Positions 1 through 7,315 are shown, numbered from the stretch's first letter. The stretch is DNA of 11,529 bases from Saprospirales bacterium (GCA_003559985.1 PWJP01000091.1:1-11529), one strand, 5' to 3'. The notes: a model not told the origin generated them from the letters alone. Translations and numbers: made by a program.

Positions 1-1475
1 ACTATATGATCTGCGGGAACATAACCCCAGACCCTGGAATCTTCAGAATTGTGCCGGTTGTCTCCTATCATCCAATAGTAATCCTGCTGGAAGGTGTATT
101 GAGTAGCCGGTTCGCCATTGATATAGATGGCGTCATCCGTAATGCGCAGTTCATTGTCTTCGTACACATTGATTATCCGCGTGTAAAGGGCTATGTTGCT
201 GTGGTCTATTGAAACAGTTTGACCCTCTGCCGGTATGGGAATGGGCCCGTAATTGTCGTAATCGAAGTCCGGAAAGTTTTCGGGGTCGTGTGGAAACAAA
301 TAGGTTGGTGCCCCAGGATCTGGGTTTACCGGGGTTACGGTAATGGACTCGTCCAGGGTTCTTAGAGCTTCTGCCTGTTGTTCGTTGAGGTGAAACTGGG
401 TCCGGCCAACCCGGTCCCCCGGATTTATGTCAAGCCGGTTAAAAGTTTCCGGTGAAATGGGCACCCCGGATTGCAATTCGTAACGAAACTGGACATTTTC
501 CGGGTTTTCTCTGCGCTGACCATCAATGTAAACCAGACCATCTCTCAGTTCAAAGGTGGTTCCGGGCGCGCCCACACAGCGCTTTATGTAAAAGTCAGTC
601 TTATCTACGGGCCTGGTTATGATGTCCATTCCCTCAAAACGCTCTTGCTGTTCTGCTGACCCCTGACGTATTTGATTGACACTGTAAGAGCGGTGGGGCA
701 GCAGGTAAATACTGTCGCCGGCCGGCCAGTTAAAGACGACCAGGTCGTTCTCTTTCACTTCCTGAAAAGATCCCAAACGCCGGTAGGAGAGTTGGGGGTT
801 TTCGAGGTAGGACTCCCGATCTATCATTGGAATTCTGTTGTGAAGCAGCGGTAACTGGACCACAGTCATCGGCATCCGTATGCCATAGTGCATCTTACTC
901 ACAAACAAATAGTCTCCTACAAGTAAGGTGCCTTCCATAGACGAGGTGGGAATGGTAAAGGCCTCAATCATAAACATCCGAATAAAGGCCGCTACAAATA
1001 CTGCAAATACCGCAGCTTCAAACCACTCCCTGGCAACCGTTTTACGGTAGGGATTGTTTGCTTCCAGCTTTCTCACGAGGAGCTTTTTGCCTTTTTCCTT
1101 GGCATCTTCAATTTTTGCATAGTATTCGCGCTCTGCCACAAGGGTCGGACCCTCGTACTTTATCTCTTTTGAAAAAGATAGCCAAAAAAAGTAAAAGGGC
1201 ATGAAAAGCACCGCCAATGTCGCATCCAATAGTGATAGCCTCCCGAAGGACCGCGCCGTATCTATGGCAAGGCCAAAAAATATGAAGAAATTGACCAGTG
1301 GTACCAATAACCAGAGTGCGTGAAGACGCTTTCGACCCACCAATTCAGCCCAAATTGCAAAATTCAGACCCGGAATCAGGCCGTCAGTGGCTTTTTTTCC
1401 CGCTCTGGGAAATAGGAAGTAAAAGGATACGCTCAGCAGCAGGTAGTAAACAATAAAAAATATCAGTACGCTCAC
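1..1475 (-). CDS. lepB: Signal peptidase I, C-terminus cut by window edge
   Basis: Membrane-bound serine/lysine protease that removes signal peptides from proteins crossing the cytoplasmic membrane. 491 codons are visible. Residues 1-22, 51-71 and 82-101 are hydrophobic and form an extra multi-pass N-terminal region of the kind found in Bacteroidota LepB; residues 152-172 are the usual anchor before the catalytic domain. The nucleophile is Ser179 in PTSSMEGT, the general base is Lys298 in YIKRCVGAPG, and the late conserved box GDNRHNSEDSRVWG lies at 471-484. The Ser-to-Lys distance (119 residues) is about twice that of E. coli LepB (about 55), so there is a large periplasmic insertion between them. 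The start is GTG at 1475-1473: an in-frame TAG sits at 1505-1503 and there is no ATG between. No clear Shine-Dalgarno is seen. The frame stays open to the left edge, where only the last residues should be missing. A 293-base gap separates it from the upstream AAA+ gene, so it may have its own promoter. Confidence 0.97.
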   Translation of the reverse strand, partial: MSVLIFFIVYYLLLSVSFYFLFPRAGKKATDGLIPGLNFAIWAELVGRKRLHALWLLVPLVNFFIFFGLAIDTARSFGRLSLLDATLAVLFMPFYFFWLSFSKEIKYEGPTLVAEREYYAKIEDAKEKGKKLLVRKLEANNPYRKTVAREWFEAAVFAVFVAAFIRMFMIEAFTIPTSSMEGTLLVGDYLFVSKMHYGIRMPMTVVQLPLLHNRIPMIDRESYLENPQLSYRRLGSFQEVKENDLVVFNWPAGDSIYLLPHRSYSVNQIRQGSAEQQERFEGMDIITRPVDKTDFYIKRCVGAPGTTFELRDGLVYIDGQRRENPENVQFRYELQSGVPISPETFNRLDINPGDRVGRTQFHLNEQQAEALRTLDESITVTPVNPDPGAPTYLFPHDPENFPDFDYDNYGPIPIPAEGQTVSIDHSNIALYTRIINVYEDNELRITDDAIYINGEPATQYTFQQDYYWMIGDNRHNSEDSRVWGYVPADHI

Positions 1476-1768
1476 CTCGTGATGGTTTGTTGTTGTAAAA
1501 AACTACCGTGAATAAACACTCGTTTTGGTCTGCTCTGAATTAGATATCAGTTAGAGCAAAAATTTTTGCTTTTGCCAACCGGGGTCACAAATTTAAGTAT
1601 GTTAACCGGTAGCTCAGATTCTCTGAGTGCAATCCACCACGCAAATTTAATCAGCTTTTTGGACTATTTAAGTTCCACTGGTCACATATTGACTTTTTGC
1701 CTCTACTTTGCATCTCAGGGGTGCAAAAAACCGGACTGCAAAAGTCAGTTTTTCTTTCCGAACGTACA
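1476..1768. other. Intergenic region upstream of lepB
   Basis: I see no convincing gene in this 293-base gap. It is AT-rich. On the minus strand it holds two copies of TAAATTTG (1649-1642 and 1595-1588), each a full match to the Bacteroidota -7 element TAnnTTTG, but neither has a TTG at the expected -33 distance. A 16-base perfect palindrome lies at 1555-1570, between these elements and the lepB start. A small hairpin, TTTGCA/TGCAAA with a 9-base loop (1707-1727), lies about 40-60 bases beyond the AAA+ stop codon but has no following T-run. One or both TAAATTTG elements may drive lepB; this is inference. Confidence 0.4.
1555..1570. repeat. 16-base perfect palindrome upstream of lepB
   Basis: AGCAAAAATTTTTGCT is a perfect palindrome with no spacer, centred about 88 bases upstream of the lepB GTG. 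Having no loop, it would not fold well as an RNA hairpin, so a DNA-level role (a dimeric protein site or a bent A-tract/T-tract) is more likely than a terminator. No regulator can be named from the sequence, and AT-rich DNA produces such palindromes fairly easily. Confidence 0.4.
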
Positions 1769-3241
1769 CTAAAAATCATCCTCGTCCAGGTCGTCTAACA
1801 TGCCGGCCAGCGGGTCTTTAAACAGGTGTTTATTGGTGAGTATGTCTTTGCTTATCAATTCAAACTCTGCCAGTGAATGGAGCACAAACTCTTTGAAAAA
1901 GTGCAGGTCTGCCGGGTTTATGTTTTGGGTCTCTGTAATTTTGTCCATGCCCGGTATCTTGTCCAGCTTTTCCCACCGCAATTTGTCGGCTTCATCGTTG
2001 ATGAGCTCCACCGTGTTTTTTCCCTCAAACCAGGCCTTTATGGTGTTGAAAATATCCTTTTCCCCCTGTTTTACCTTTTCGTTGGGGTCCGGGAAGTACT
2101 CCAAAAACAACTCGCGGAGAGCTTCACCAATAATCTCCATAGCCACGACATGAGGGCCTTTTTGCTCACCCTCATAAAGCAACTCTACCTTACCGGTTAT
2201 GGCCGGTATGATGGACCAAAAGTCGCTAAATCGTATTGTAGTCTTTTTTTCGCTGTTGAGCAACATCCTTCTCTCGGCTGTGCTGTAGAGTAATTCCCTC
2301 GCCGCTATTGTCATCCTGGCCGACACCCCACTCGAGTGGTCAATGTATTCGGATTCCCTGGCCTGAAATGCGATCAACTCCAGTAGGTCCTCGGCAGCTT
2401 CGGGCATGTGAACTCGTTTAACTGTCTCTGGGTCAGGGCGTGCCTCCTGTTTGGTGATGGCTTTGGAAATGTCGATGTCGTTGGGGTAGTGGGTGGTGAT
2501 TTGACTTTCAATTCGGTCTTTCAAAGGGGTGATGATACTACCTCTGTTGGTGTAATCCTCAGGATTGGCTGTGAAAACGAATAGAATATCCAGCGGAATT
2601 CGAAACTTGAATCCCCTGATTTGTACGTCTCCCTCTTCCAGTATGTTGAAAAGAGCAACCTGTATCCGGGGCTGGAGGTCGGGCAATTCATTGATTACAA
2701 ATATCCCACGGTGTGATCTGGGCACCAATCCGTAGTGAATGGCCCGCTCATCGGAGTAGCTCAATTTTAAATTGACCGCCTTGATAGGGTCGAGATCACC
2801 GATAAGGTCTGAAACACTTACATCCGGTGTGGCCAGTTTTTCCACGTAACGGTCTTTGGGGCTTTTCCATTCGATGGGGGTTTTATCGCCGTGTTTTTCC
2901 AGTTGTTCTTTTCCCCAGGCAGAGATGGGATTGAGGGGGTCATCGTTTATCTCTGAACCCTTAATAACGGGAATGGCGGGGTCTAAAAAATCTCCGATCT
3001 TTCGCGCAATTCTCGTCTTCGCCTGTCCGCGCAATCCCAAGAATAAAATATTGTGCCTGGCCAATAGTGCCTTTTCCACTTCGGGAATTACTGTCTCCTG
3101 GTATCCCATTATCCCTGGGAAAACGGCTTGTTTGTCGGTGAGTCGTGCGATGAGGTTGCTCTTAATCTCCTCTTTGACTGATCTGGGCTTGTAACCTGCT
3201 TTTTTCAGGCCTCCCACTGTTCGAGCGGTTGTTTTATTCAT
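1769..3241 (-). CDS. MoxR / magnesium-chelatase-I-like AAA+ ATPase
   Basis: Predicted AAA+ ATPase of the helix-2-insert group (MoxR, RavA, ChlI/BchI), 490 residues, cytoplasmic. These proteins typically act with a von Willebrand A partner as a chaperone-like or metal-insertion machine; the client here is unknown. Walker A is GLRGQAKT at 69-76, with Ala where the last P-loop glycine normally sits; Ala at this site also occurs in RavA-type proteins. Walker B is IFVINE at 180-185, with Asn184 in place of the usual Asp and Glu185 kept. Sensor 1 is TANPEDY (Asn226), an arginine-finger candidate is Arg243 in TPLKDRIES, and sensor 2 is Arg309 in GVSARMT. Residues 340-490 form a helical extension with an acidic tail (DDLDEDDF). 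The start is ATG at 3241, 11 bases after the upstream VWA gene, so the two are very likely co-transcribed. Automatic annotation may call it magnesium chelatase, but no chlorophyll or cobalamin genes are visible. Confidence is high for the family and low for the client. Confidence 0.9.
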   Translation of the reverse strand: MNKTTARTVGGLKKAGYKPRSVKEEIKSNLIARLTDKQAVFPGIMGYQETVIPEVEKALLARHNILFLGLRGQAKTRIARKIGDFLDPAIPVIKGSEINDDPLNPISAWGKEQLEKHGDKTPIEWKSPKDRYVEKLATPDVSVSDLIGDLDPIKAVNLKLSYSDERAIHYGLVPRSHRGIFVINELPDLQPRIQVALFNILEEGDVQIRGFKFRIPLDILFVFTANPEDYTNRGSIITPLKDRIESQITTHYPNDIDISKAITKQEARPDPETVKRVHMPEAAEDLLELIAFQARESEYIDHSSGVSARMTIAARELLYSTAERRMLLNSEKKTTIRFSDFWSIIPAITGKVELLYEGEQKGPHVVAMEIIGEALRELFLEYFPDPNEKVKQGEKDIFNTIKAWFEGKNTVELINDEADKLRWEKLDKIPGMDKITETQNINPADLHFFKEFVLHSLAEFELISKDILTNKHLFKDPLAGMLDDLDEDDF

Positions 3242-3252
3242 AGGCGAACTGC

Positions 3253-4338
3253 TTACTTTTTATAGTTTTTGAAAATGAATTCTCCAAGCCGGTCAATGGA
3301 ACTGTAATACGCCTTCCCGGCATTGGCTTTGGTAAATTGATCTACAAAATCGACCAGCCACGGGTCCGTTGCGATCATAAAGGTGGTAATCGGAATGTTG
3401 GCCTTTTTGCACTTGTGGGCAAGGGACAGTGTCCGGTTTAGTATTTTTCGGTCCAATCCGAAGGGATTTTTGTAGTAGCTTTTTCCCTGTTTAATACAGG
3501 TCGGCTTTCCATCGGTAATCATCAGAATTTGCTTGTTGGGATTTTTGCGCTTGCGGAGTATGTTGGTCGCGAGTTCCAATCCCGCCACCGTGTTGGTGTG
3601 ATAGGGCCCCACCTTTAAATATGGCAGATCCTTCAACTCCACCTGCCAGGCATCGTCCCCGAAAACTATAATATCAAGTGTGTCTTTGGGATAGCGTGTG
3701 GTGATGAACTCGGACAGGGCCATGGCCACCTTTCTGGCCGGAGTTATGCGATCCTCACCGTACAGAATCATGGAGTGACTGATGTCAATCATCAATACAC
3801 TGCTGGTCTGCGTTTTGTAGTAAGTCTCACGCACCTCCAGATCCTCCTGTCTTAGATCGATTTTGTGAACACCGCGCTGTCTCATGGCGTTTTTTAGGGA
3901 AGCAGGCATGTCGATTCGCTCCGGATCGTCCCCAAATTCAAACGGTCTCAATTCACTGGTCTCTTCATCTCCCTTGCCTGAAAACTTCGTGTCGTGGTCT
4001 CCTCGGCCGCTTTTTGATAGTTCATCGAAAATATCATCCAGGGCTGTTTTTCGCATGTGGACTTCCATTCTCGAAGTGAGCAGAAGTTCATCGGGAATTC
4101 CATCACCCTTTCCTGGTTTGAGGTATCCCTTTTCTATGAGGTCATTGATAAAATCAGATATGGAGTAGTCATCGCTGGTGAATTGATAGGTCCTGTCAAG
4201 TTCCGTCAGCCAGGCGAGGGCTTCACTCACATTCCCCGCAGTGTGCATCAACAGTTGTTGAAAAACCTCCAACAAATCCTCAAAGCCCGCTGTCTGATCG
4301 AGTTCGGGCTCCCACCTTCTGAATCTCCATCCTATCAT
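3253..4338 (-). CDS. von Willebrand factor A domain protein, partner of the AAA+ ATPase
   Basis: Predicted cytoplasmic protein of 361 residues from ATG 4338. It has a helical N-terminal region (about 1-90), a charged Gly/Asp/Glu-rich linker (about 105-140) and a C-terminal VWA domain (about 178-361). The metal-ion-dependent adhesion site is visible: DISHS (Asp185, Ser187, Ser189), a threonine in YHTNT (Thr248, or Thr250) and Asp276 in MITDGKP. No signal peptide or membrane segment is seen, unlike the membrane-anchored BatA/BatB proteins. It lies 11 bases upstream of the MoxR-like ATPase, and such ATPases typically work with a VWA partner, so a two-protein complex is the natural inference. An in-frame TTG at 4368 would add ten residues; I prefer the ATG because the protein then begins MIGWRFRRW, which is how I remember relatives beginning. 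Its client is unknown. Confidence 0.88.
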   Translation of the reverse strand: MIGWRFRRWEPELDQTAGFEDLLEVFQQLLMHTAGNVSEALAWLTELDRTYQFTSDDYSISDFINDLIEKGYLKPGKGDGIPDELLLTSRMEVHMRKTALDDIFDELSKSGRGDHDTKFSGKGDEETSELRPFEFGDDPERIDMPASLKNAMRQRGVHKIDLRQEDLEVRETYYKTQTSSVLMIDISHSMILYGEDRITPARKVAMALSEFITTRYPKDTLDIIVFGDDAWQVELKDLPYLKVGPYHTNTVAGLELATNILRKRKNPNKQILMITDGKPTCIKQGKSYYKNPFGLDRKILNRTLSLAHKCKKANIPITTFMIATDPWLVDFVDQFTKANAGKAYYSSIDRLGEFIFKNYKK

Positions 4339-4617
4339 TTTCGCAAGTTCTGTACAATTATTTAGCAATTATCCCGCGATAAGGTTCACTAAACGATTTC
4401 GGTCATGGCAATCATATTTTTCCACTACTTGAAATTGCTTTGGATTGCATCGCTTTTTTTCGAAGATAACAGACATGGTCTTTACAACAGAGGTTTGTTC
4501 TCCGGGATAGGGCAGACCACCTAAGGAGCATTTGTTAAAAAGGATATCATCCTCTTAAAATGCAATGATGCTATGAGGAGGTATTAGATTTCAGTGATAT
4601 TTTTGATAGCTGGAAGA
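4339..4617. other. Intergenic region between coiled-coil and VWA genes
   Basis: I see no gene in this 279-base gap. It should carry the end of the coiled-coil transcript and the promoter of the VWA-AAA+ pair. A short hairpin that could stop the former lies at 4538-4556. For the latter, the best minus-strand candidate is TATCTTCG (4468-4461), one mismatch from TAnnTTTG, with a TTG at 4487-4485 only 16 bases upstream; this is too weak to call a promoter. Confidence 0.35.
4538..4556 (-). terminator. Possible weak terminator after the coiled-coil gene
   Basis: Read on the minus strand, AAGAGGAT and ATCCTTTT can pair over 8 base pairs (one G-U wobble) around a 3-base loop, and the T-run forms the 3' arm with one further T. 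It lies about 60 bases beyond the stop codon of the coiled-coil gene. The stem is short and A/U-rich and the tail is brief, so termination would be partial at best. Confidence 0.3.
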
Positions 4618-5598
4618 TTATTTCAACTCAAAACGCGAAGTGCCGGCGAGGAAACCTTTATTGTAAACTTCAACCGTGTAGTTGCCGGACATAAAGGACA
4701 TATTGGGCCGCCAACGAGCACAGACAACGTCCTGCTCGTTTTGATAGGGTATGGTTTTCATTTGAGTGAATCTGACCTGGGTGTTTTTCTCGAGTTCCTG
4801 GATGACACCGCTGCCCAGGTTTTCAATGGCCATGGTTTCGCCAGCCGGATTTATCAGTCGAATGAAAAAAGTCTCGTCACCGAATTCGACAATTTCATTC
4901 GCTGTTGTTTTGAAGCAAATGCGAAGCATGTCGATATTGTTGGCGCGTCTTCTTGGGCGCTCTCTACCTCTGTCTGTGACCCTATATCCCTGGACTTCGA
5001 TCTCATCCACTTCAATGACCGATGCGCGTTCCACTTTTCGGGCTAAAGCCCTGATCTCCTCATCCATTATTTCTTTTTCCTGAACCAGGTTGGTTTGGAG
5101 GGCAAGCAACTCATCGGTGGCCTCCCGCTCGGTGGCAACTTCCTCTTCCAGCAGTTTTTTCTCCTGTAACAGGCGGTCTTTTTCCCGTACTAACTCCTCG
5201 TTTTCTCGGTACAGGGTTTCTATTTCGACGATATAATCATCCACCTGCACACGCAAATTGTCCAACTCTCTTCTCGCACCCTCTAGATTCCGGTTTTCGT
5301 AAATCAGACGGGAAATTTTATCTCGCTGTCGGGAAAGTTCATCCTTCTGGGCGTCAATCATCGCATTGAGCTCTTCATTGTCGCTGCGCATGTCGTCAAG
5401 TTCGGACAGGGCTTCGTAGTACTCGCGTTCGAGCTCACTTTGTAGGTGACGGATTTCACTGAGGTCGGTTTTTAACTGGGAAATTTCCTGGTCTTTGGAA
5501 GCGCGGTCATAAAGCAGCACGCCATTTACCCCCATTAACAATAAAATTGCTATAATTGCAATTGCCGATAAGTTTCTTCTGGACTTGGTAGTTGTCAT
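4618..5598 (-). CDS. Membrane-anchored coiled-coil protein with C-terminal beta-rich domain
   Basis: Protein of 326 residues, function unknown. A short basic N-terminus (KSRR) precedes one hydrophobic segment at 11-30, which suggests a signal anchor with the rest of the protein in the periplasm. Residues about 35-195 are a long, strongly charged coiled coil rich in Glu, Leu, Arg and Lys. Residues about 200-220 are an Arg-rich linker, followed by a globular, probably beta-rich domain (about 222-326) beginning NIDMLRICFK. This layout resembles Bacteroidota proteins I recall in which a coiled coil is followed by a domain starting with a similar RVCF-type strand; they are usually annotated as hypothetical, and coiled-coil similarity sometimes gets them mislabelled as chromosome-partition proteins. 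A scaffold or tether role between inner membrane and envelope is possible but unsupported. The start is ATG at 5598. It is divergent from the exonuclease gene across 108 bases. Confidence 0.85.
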   Translation of the reverse strand: MTTTKSRRNLSAIAIIAILLLMGVNGVLLYDRASKDQEISQLKTDLSEIRHLQSELEREYYEALSELDDMRSDNEELNAMIDAQKDELSRQRDKISRLIYENRNLEGARRELDNLRVQVDDYIVEIETLYRENEELVREKDRLLQEKKLLEEEVATEREATDELLALQTNLVQEKEIMDEEIRALARKVERASVIEVDEIEVQGYRVTDRGRERPRRRANNIDMLRICFKTTANEIVEFGDETFFIRLINPAGETMAIENLGSGVIQELEKNTQVRFTQMKTIPYQNEQDVVCARWRPNMSFMSGNYTVEVYNKGFLAGTSRFELK

Positions 5599-5613
5599 GA
5601 TTTGGTAACTTTG
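5585..5613 (+). promoter_or_regulatory. Bacteroidota-type promoter for the exonuclease gene
   Basis: TTG at 5585-5587, an 18-base spacer, and TAACTTTG at 5606-5613 (continuing TA) fit TTG-N17-23-TAnnTTTG. The leader to ATG 5707 would be about 85 bases. The -33 part lies inside the first codons of the divergent coiled-coil gene. A second, poorer -7 match, TGACTTTG at 5680-5687, sits nearer the start without a TTG, so the actual start site is uncertain. Confidence 0.5.
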
Positions 5614-5706
5614 TAGATGAAATAATGGATCATTTTGTGTGACAAACCCGCTACTTCAGAAGTTAGATTATGGCGCAAATGACTTTGTAAAGGTAAATAA
5701 AAATTG

Positions 5707-6447
5707 ATGATTTATAACGTTAGGCTGGAAAAAGTATTATTCCTTGATGTGGAGACAGTAGCCGCTCAAGCCTCTTACGATGATCTCGATGAAGATTTTC
5801 AGGCATTGTGGAATATCAAGGCTGAGTCCATCATTAAAAGGGGCAAGTTGGAAACGGAACCGGAGGAACTCTACGACCAAATGGCTGGCATTTTTGCCGA
5901 GTTTGGAAAAATTGTTTGTATCTCGGTGGGCTATTTCTCCGAACTGAGAGAGGGTCAAAGGGAATTCCGGGTGAAGTCCTTTTACGGCGATGATGAAACC
6001 ATTCTGTTGGCGGAATTTGCTGAACTGATTGCTCACTATTTTAATAACCCCGATCGCCATTATTTCTGCGGCCATAATATTAAGGAGTTTGACATTCCCT
6101 ACATCGGAAGACGCATGCTCGTCAACCAAATTCCACTTCCCAATATGGTCAATATTCCGGGTAAAAAACCCTGGGAGGTAAAGTACCTTCTAGATACCAT
6201 GGAGCTTTGGAAATTTGGAGACTACAAGGCTTATACTTCGCTCAACCTGTTAGCAAAACTTTTTGGTGTGCCCACTCCCAAGGACGACATCGACGGAAGT
6301 ATGGTTAACGGCCTGTACTGGCAGGGGGATCAACTGGAGCGAATAGCAGAGTACTGCGAAAAAGATGTGGTCGCAACGGCCAGCCTGTTTCTCGGTATGC
6401 GCGCCCAGGAACCACTTAAACCAGATGAAGTGATAAAAGGGGAGTGA
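5707..6447 (+). CDS. PolB-like DEDDy 3'-5' exonuclease
   Basis: Predicted stand-alone 3'-5' exonuclease of 246 residues, of the group related to the proofreading domain of family B DNA polymerases (DNA_pol_B_exo2 type). It should degrade DNA ends with two metal ions, in the cytoplasm; substrate and pathway are not known. All three exonuclease motifs are visible: Exo I FLDVET (Asp14, Glu16), Exo II GHNIKEFDIPYI (Asp129) and Exo III YCEKD (Tyr216, Asp220), giving the DEDDy set. Further stretches that look typical of the group include GKKPWEV, LDTMELWKFGD and PTPKDDIDGS. No polymerase domain follows, and the length is normal for the stand-alone form. ATG 5707 is chosen over the adjacent in-frame TTG at 5704. 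No neighbouring repair gene hints at a pathway. Confidence 0.92.
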   Translation: MIYNVRLEKVLFLDVETVAAQASYDDLDEDFQALWNIKAESIIKRGKLETEPEELYDQMAGIFAEFGKIVCISVGYFSELREGQREFRVKSFYGDDETILLAEFAELIAHYFNNPDRHYFCGHNIKEFDIPYIGRRMLVNQIPLPNMVNIPGKKPWEVKYLLDTMELWKFGDYKAYTSLNLLAKLFGVPTPKDDIDGSMVNGLYWQGDQLERIAEYCEKDVVATASLFLGMRAQEPLKPDEVIKGE

Positions 6448-6505
6448 TACCCCGGATTTTATTTAAGATGGTAGTTTTAATTTCTATTGAGGATATTGTC
6501 CGGCG

Positions 6506-6530
6506 TATTATTGAGTTCGATAATATTGTT
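6506..6530 (+). terminator. Possible weak terminator after the exonuclease gene
   Basis: TATTAT (6506-6511) pairs with ATAATA (6520-6525) around an 8-base loop and is followed by TTGTT TTAGG. The stem is all A-T and the T-run is broken, so this is only a candidate. It lies about 60 bases past the exonuclease stop codon and just before the rpe promoter, which is a sensible position. Confidence 0.25.
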
Positions 6531-6565
6531 TTAGGCTTGATAAGAGTAAAACTTTTTGCCCCCGC

Positions 6566-6595
6566 TTGATTTATCCCGCCATTTGAGTAATTTCG
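6566..6595 (+). promoter_or_regulatory. Promoter for rpe
   Basis: TTG at 6566-6568, a 19-base spacer, and TAATTTCG at 6588-6595 continuing CA. The -7 element differs from TAnnTTTG at one base, and the spacing is near ideal for the Bacteroidota sigma factor. The predicted leader is short, about 25 bases, to the GTG start at 6629. Confidence 0.55.
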
Positions 6596-6628
6596 CAGAA
6601 ATTTTGTGATCATAAAAAGTACCAAATC

Positions 6629-7315
6629 GTGCAAAAAGACCGTCATTTAATCGCTCCCTCTCTGCTCGCAGCGGATTTCTCAAAACTGGGAGAAGAAATA
6701 AAAATGTTTAACGAAAGTGATGCAGATTGGCTCCATCTGGATGTGATGGACGGGCGTTTCGTACCCAATATTTCCTACGGAATGATGGTGGTTGACTGCG
6801 CCTCAAAACTCACTCAAAAAACGCTGGATGTCCACCTGATGATTGTCGAGCCGGAGAAGTATATCGAGGAATTTGCCAAAGCAGGTGCATCAGTCATTAC
6901 AGTTCACGCAGAAGCCTGTCCCCATCTGCACAGAACTATTCAACAGATAAAAAGTACGGGCGCAAAAGCCGGCGTGGCATTGAACCCTGGCACGCCCGTT
7001 GACACCTTAGAGGACGTGCTGGAGGACCTGGACATGGTGCTTATTATGTCGGTCAACCCCGGGTTTGGAGGCCAAAAGTTCATCTATAGAACGGTTCCAA
7101 AGATTCGCAAACTGAAAACCATGCTTCAGGAGCGCAATCTGGATGCCCTCATTGAGGTGGACGGTGGAGTAGGGTTGCAAAATGCTTCTGCCATTTTGGA
7201 GGCCGGAGCAAATGTGCTGGTCGCAGGTAATGCAATTTTCAAAACTGATAATCCCAAAAAGACCATTAAACAATTTAAGGATATTGGACAGGAACCGCCT
7301 GTTGTGAGAGTGTGA
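6629..7315 (+). CDS. rpe: Ribulose-phosphate 3-epimerase
   Basis: Interconverts ribulose 5-phosphate and xylulose 5-phosphate in the pentose phosphate pathway; cytoplasmic (beta/alpha)8 barrel. The protein is 228 residues, a normal family length. Family motifs run end to end: IAPSLLAADF (8-17), WLHLDVMDG (34-42), DVHLMI (67-72), NPGFGGQKF (143-151), IEVDGG (175-180) and VAGNAIF (198-204). His36, Asp38, His69 and Asp178 match the metal ligands, and Asp38 and Asp178 match the acid/base pair. The start is GTG at 6629: the conserved barrel begins at residue 8, an in-frame TGA lies at 6584-6586 and there is no ATG between. No Shine-Dalgarno is visible. A good promoter candidate ends about 33 bases upstream, so rpe probably starts its own transcript. 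The stop codon occupies 7313-7315. Confidence 0.98.
   Translation: MQKDRHLIAPSLLAADFSKLGEEIKMFNESDADWLHLDVMDGRFVPNISYGMMVVDCASKLTQKTLDVHLMIVEPEKYIEEFAKAGASVITVHAEACPHLHRTIQQIKSTGAKAGVALNPGTPVDTLEDVLEDLDMVLIMSVNPGFGGQKFIYRTVPKIRKLKTMLQERNLDALIEVDGGVGLQNASAILEAGANVLVAGNAIFKTDNPKKTIKQFKDIGQEPPVVRV

Noticed and set aside
1707..1727. TTTGCA/TGCAAA hairpin as a terminator of the AAA+ gene
   Set aside because: The stem has only six pairs, a 9-base loop and no T-run on the transcribed strand.
1566..1772. Open frame of 68 codons on the plus strand between lepB and the AAA+ gene
   Set aside because: It has no recognisable domain, overlaps the end of the AAA+ gene, lies in AT-rich sequence with promoter-like elements, and has no plus-strand promoter with both parts.
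4461..4487. Minus-strand TTG plus TATCTTCG as the promoter of the VWA-AAA+ pair
   Set aside because: The spacer is only 16 bases, the -7 element has a mismatch, and AT-rich DNA gives such matches often; kept only as a note in the intergenic entry.
4594..5046. Open frame of 150 codons on the plus strand inside the coiled-coil gene
   Set aside because: It is antisense to a gene with a clear membrane segment, coiled coil and C-terminal domain, and shows no motif of its own.
6416..6646. Open frame of 76 codons on the minus strand between the exonuclease and rpe
   Set aside because: It overlaps both flanking genes and the rpe promoter and has no family resemblance.
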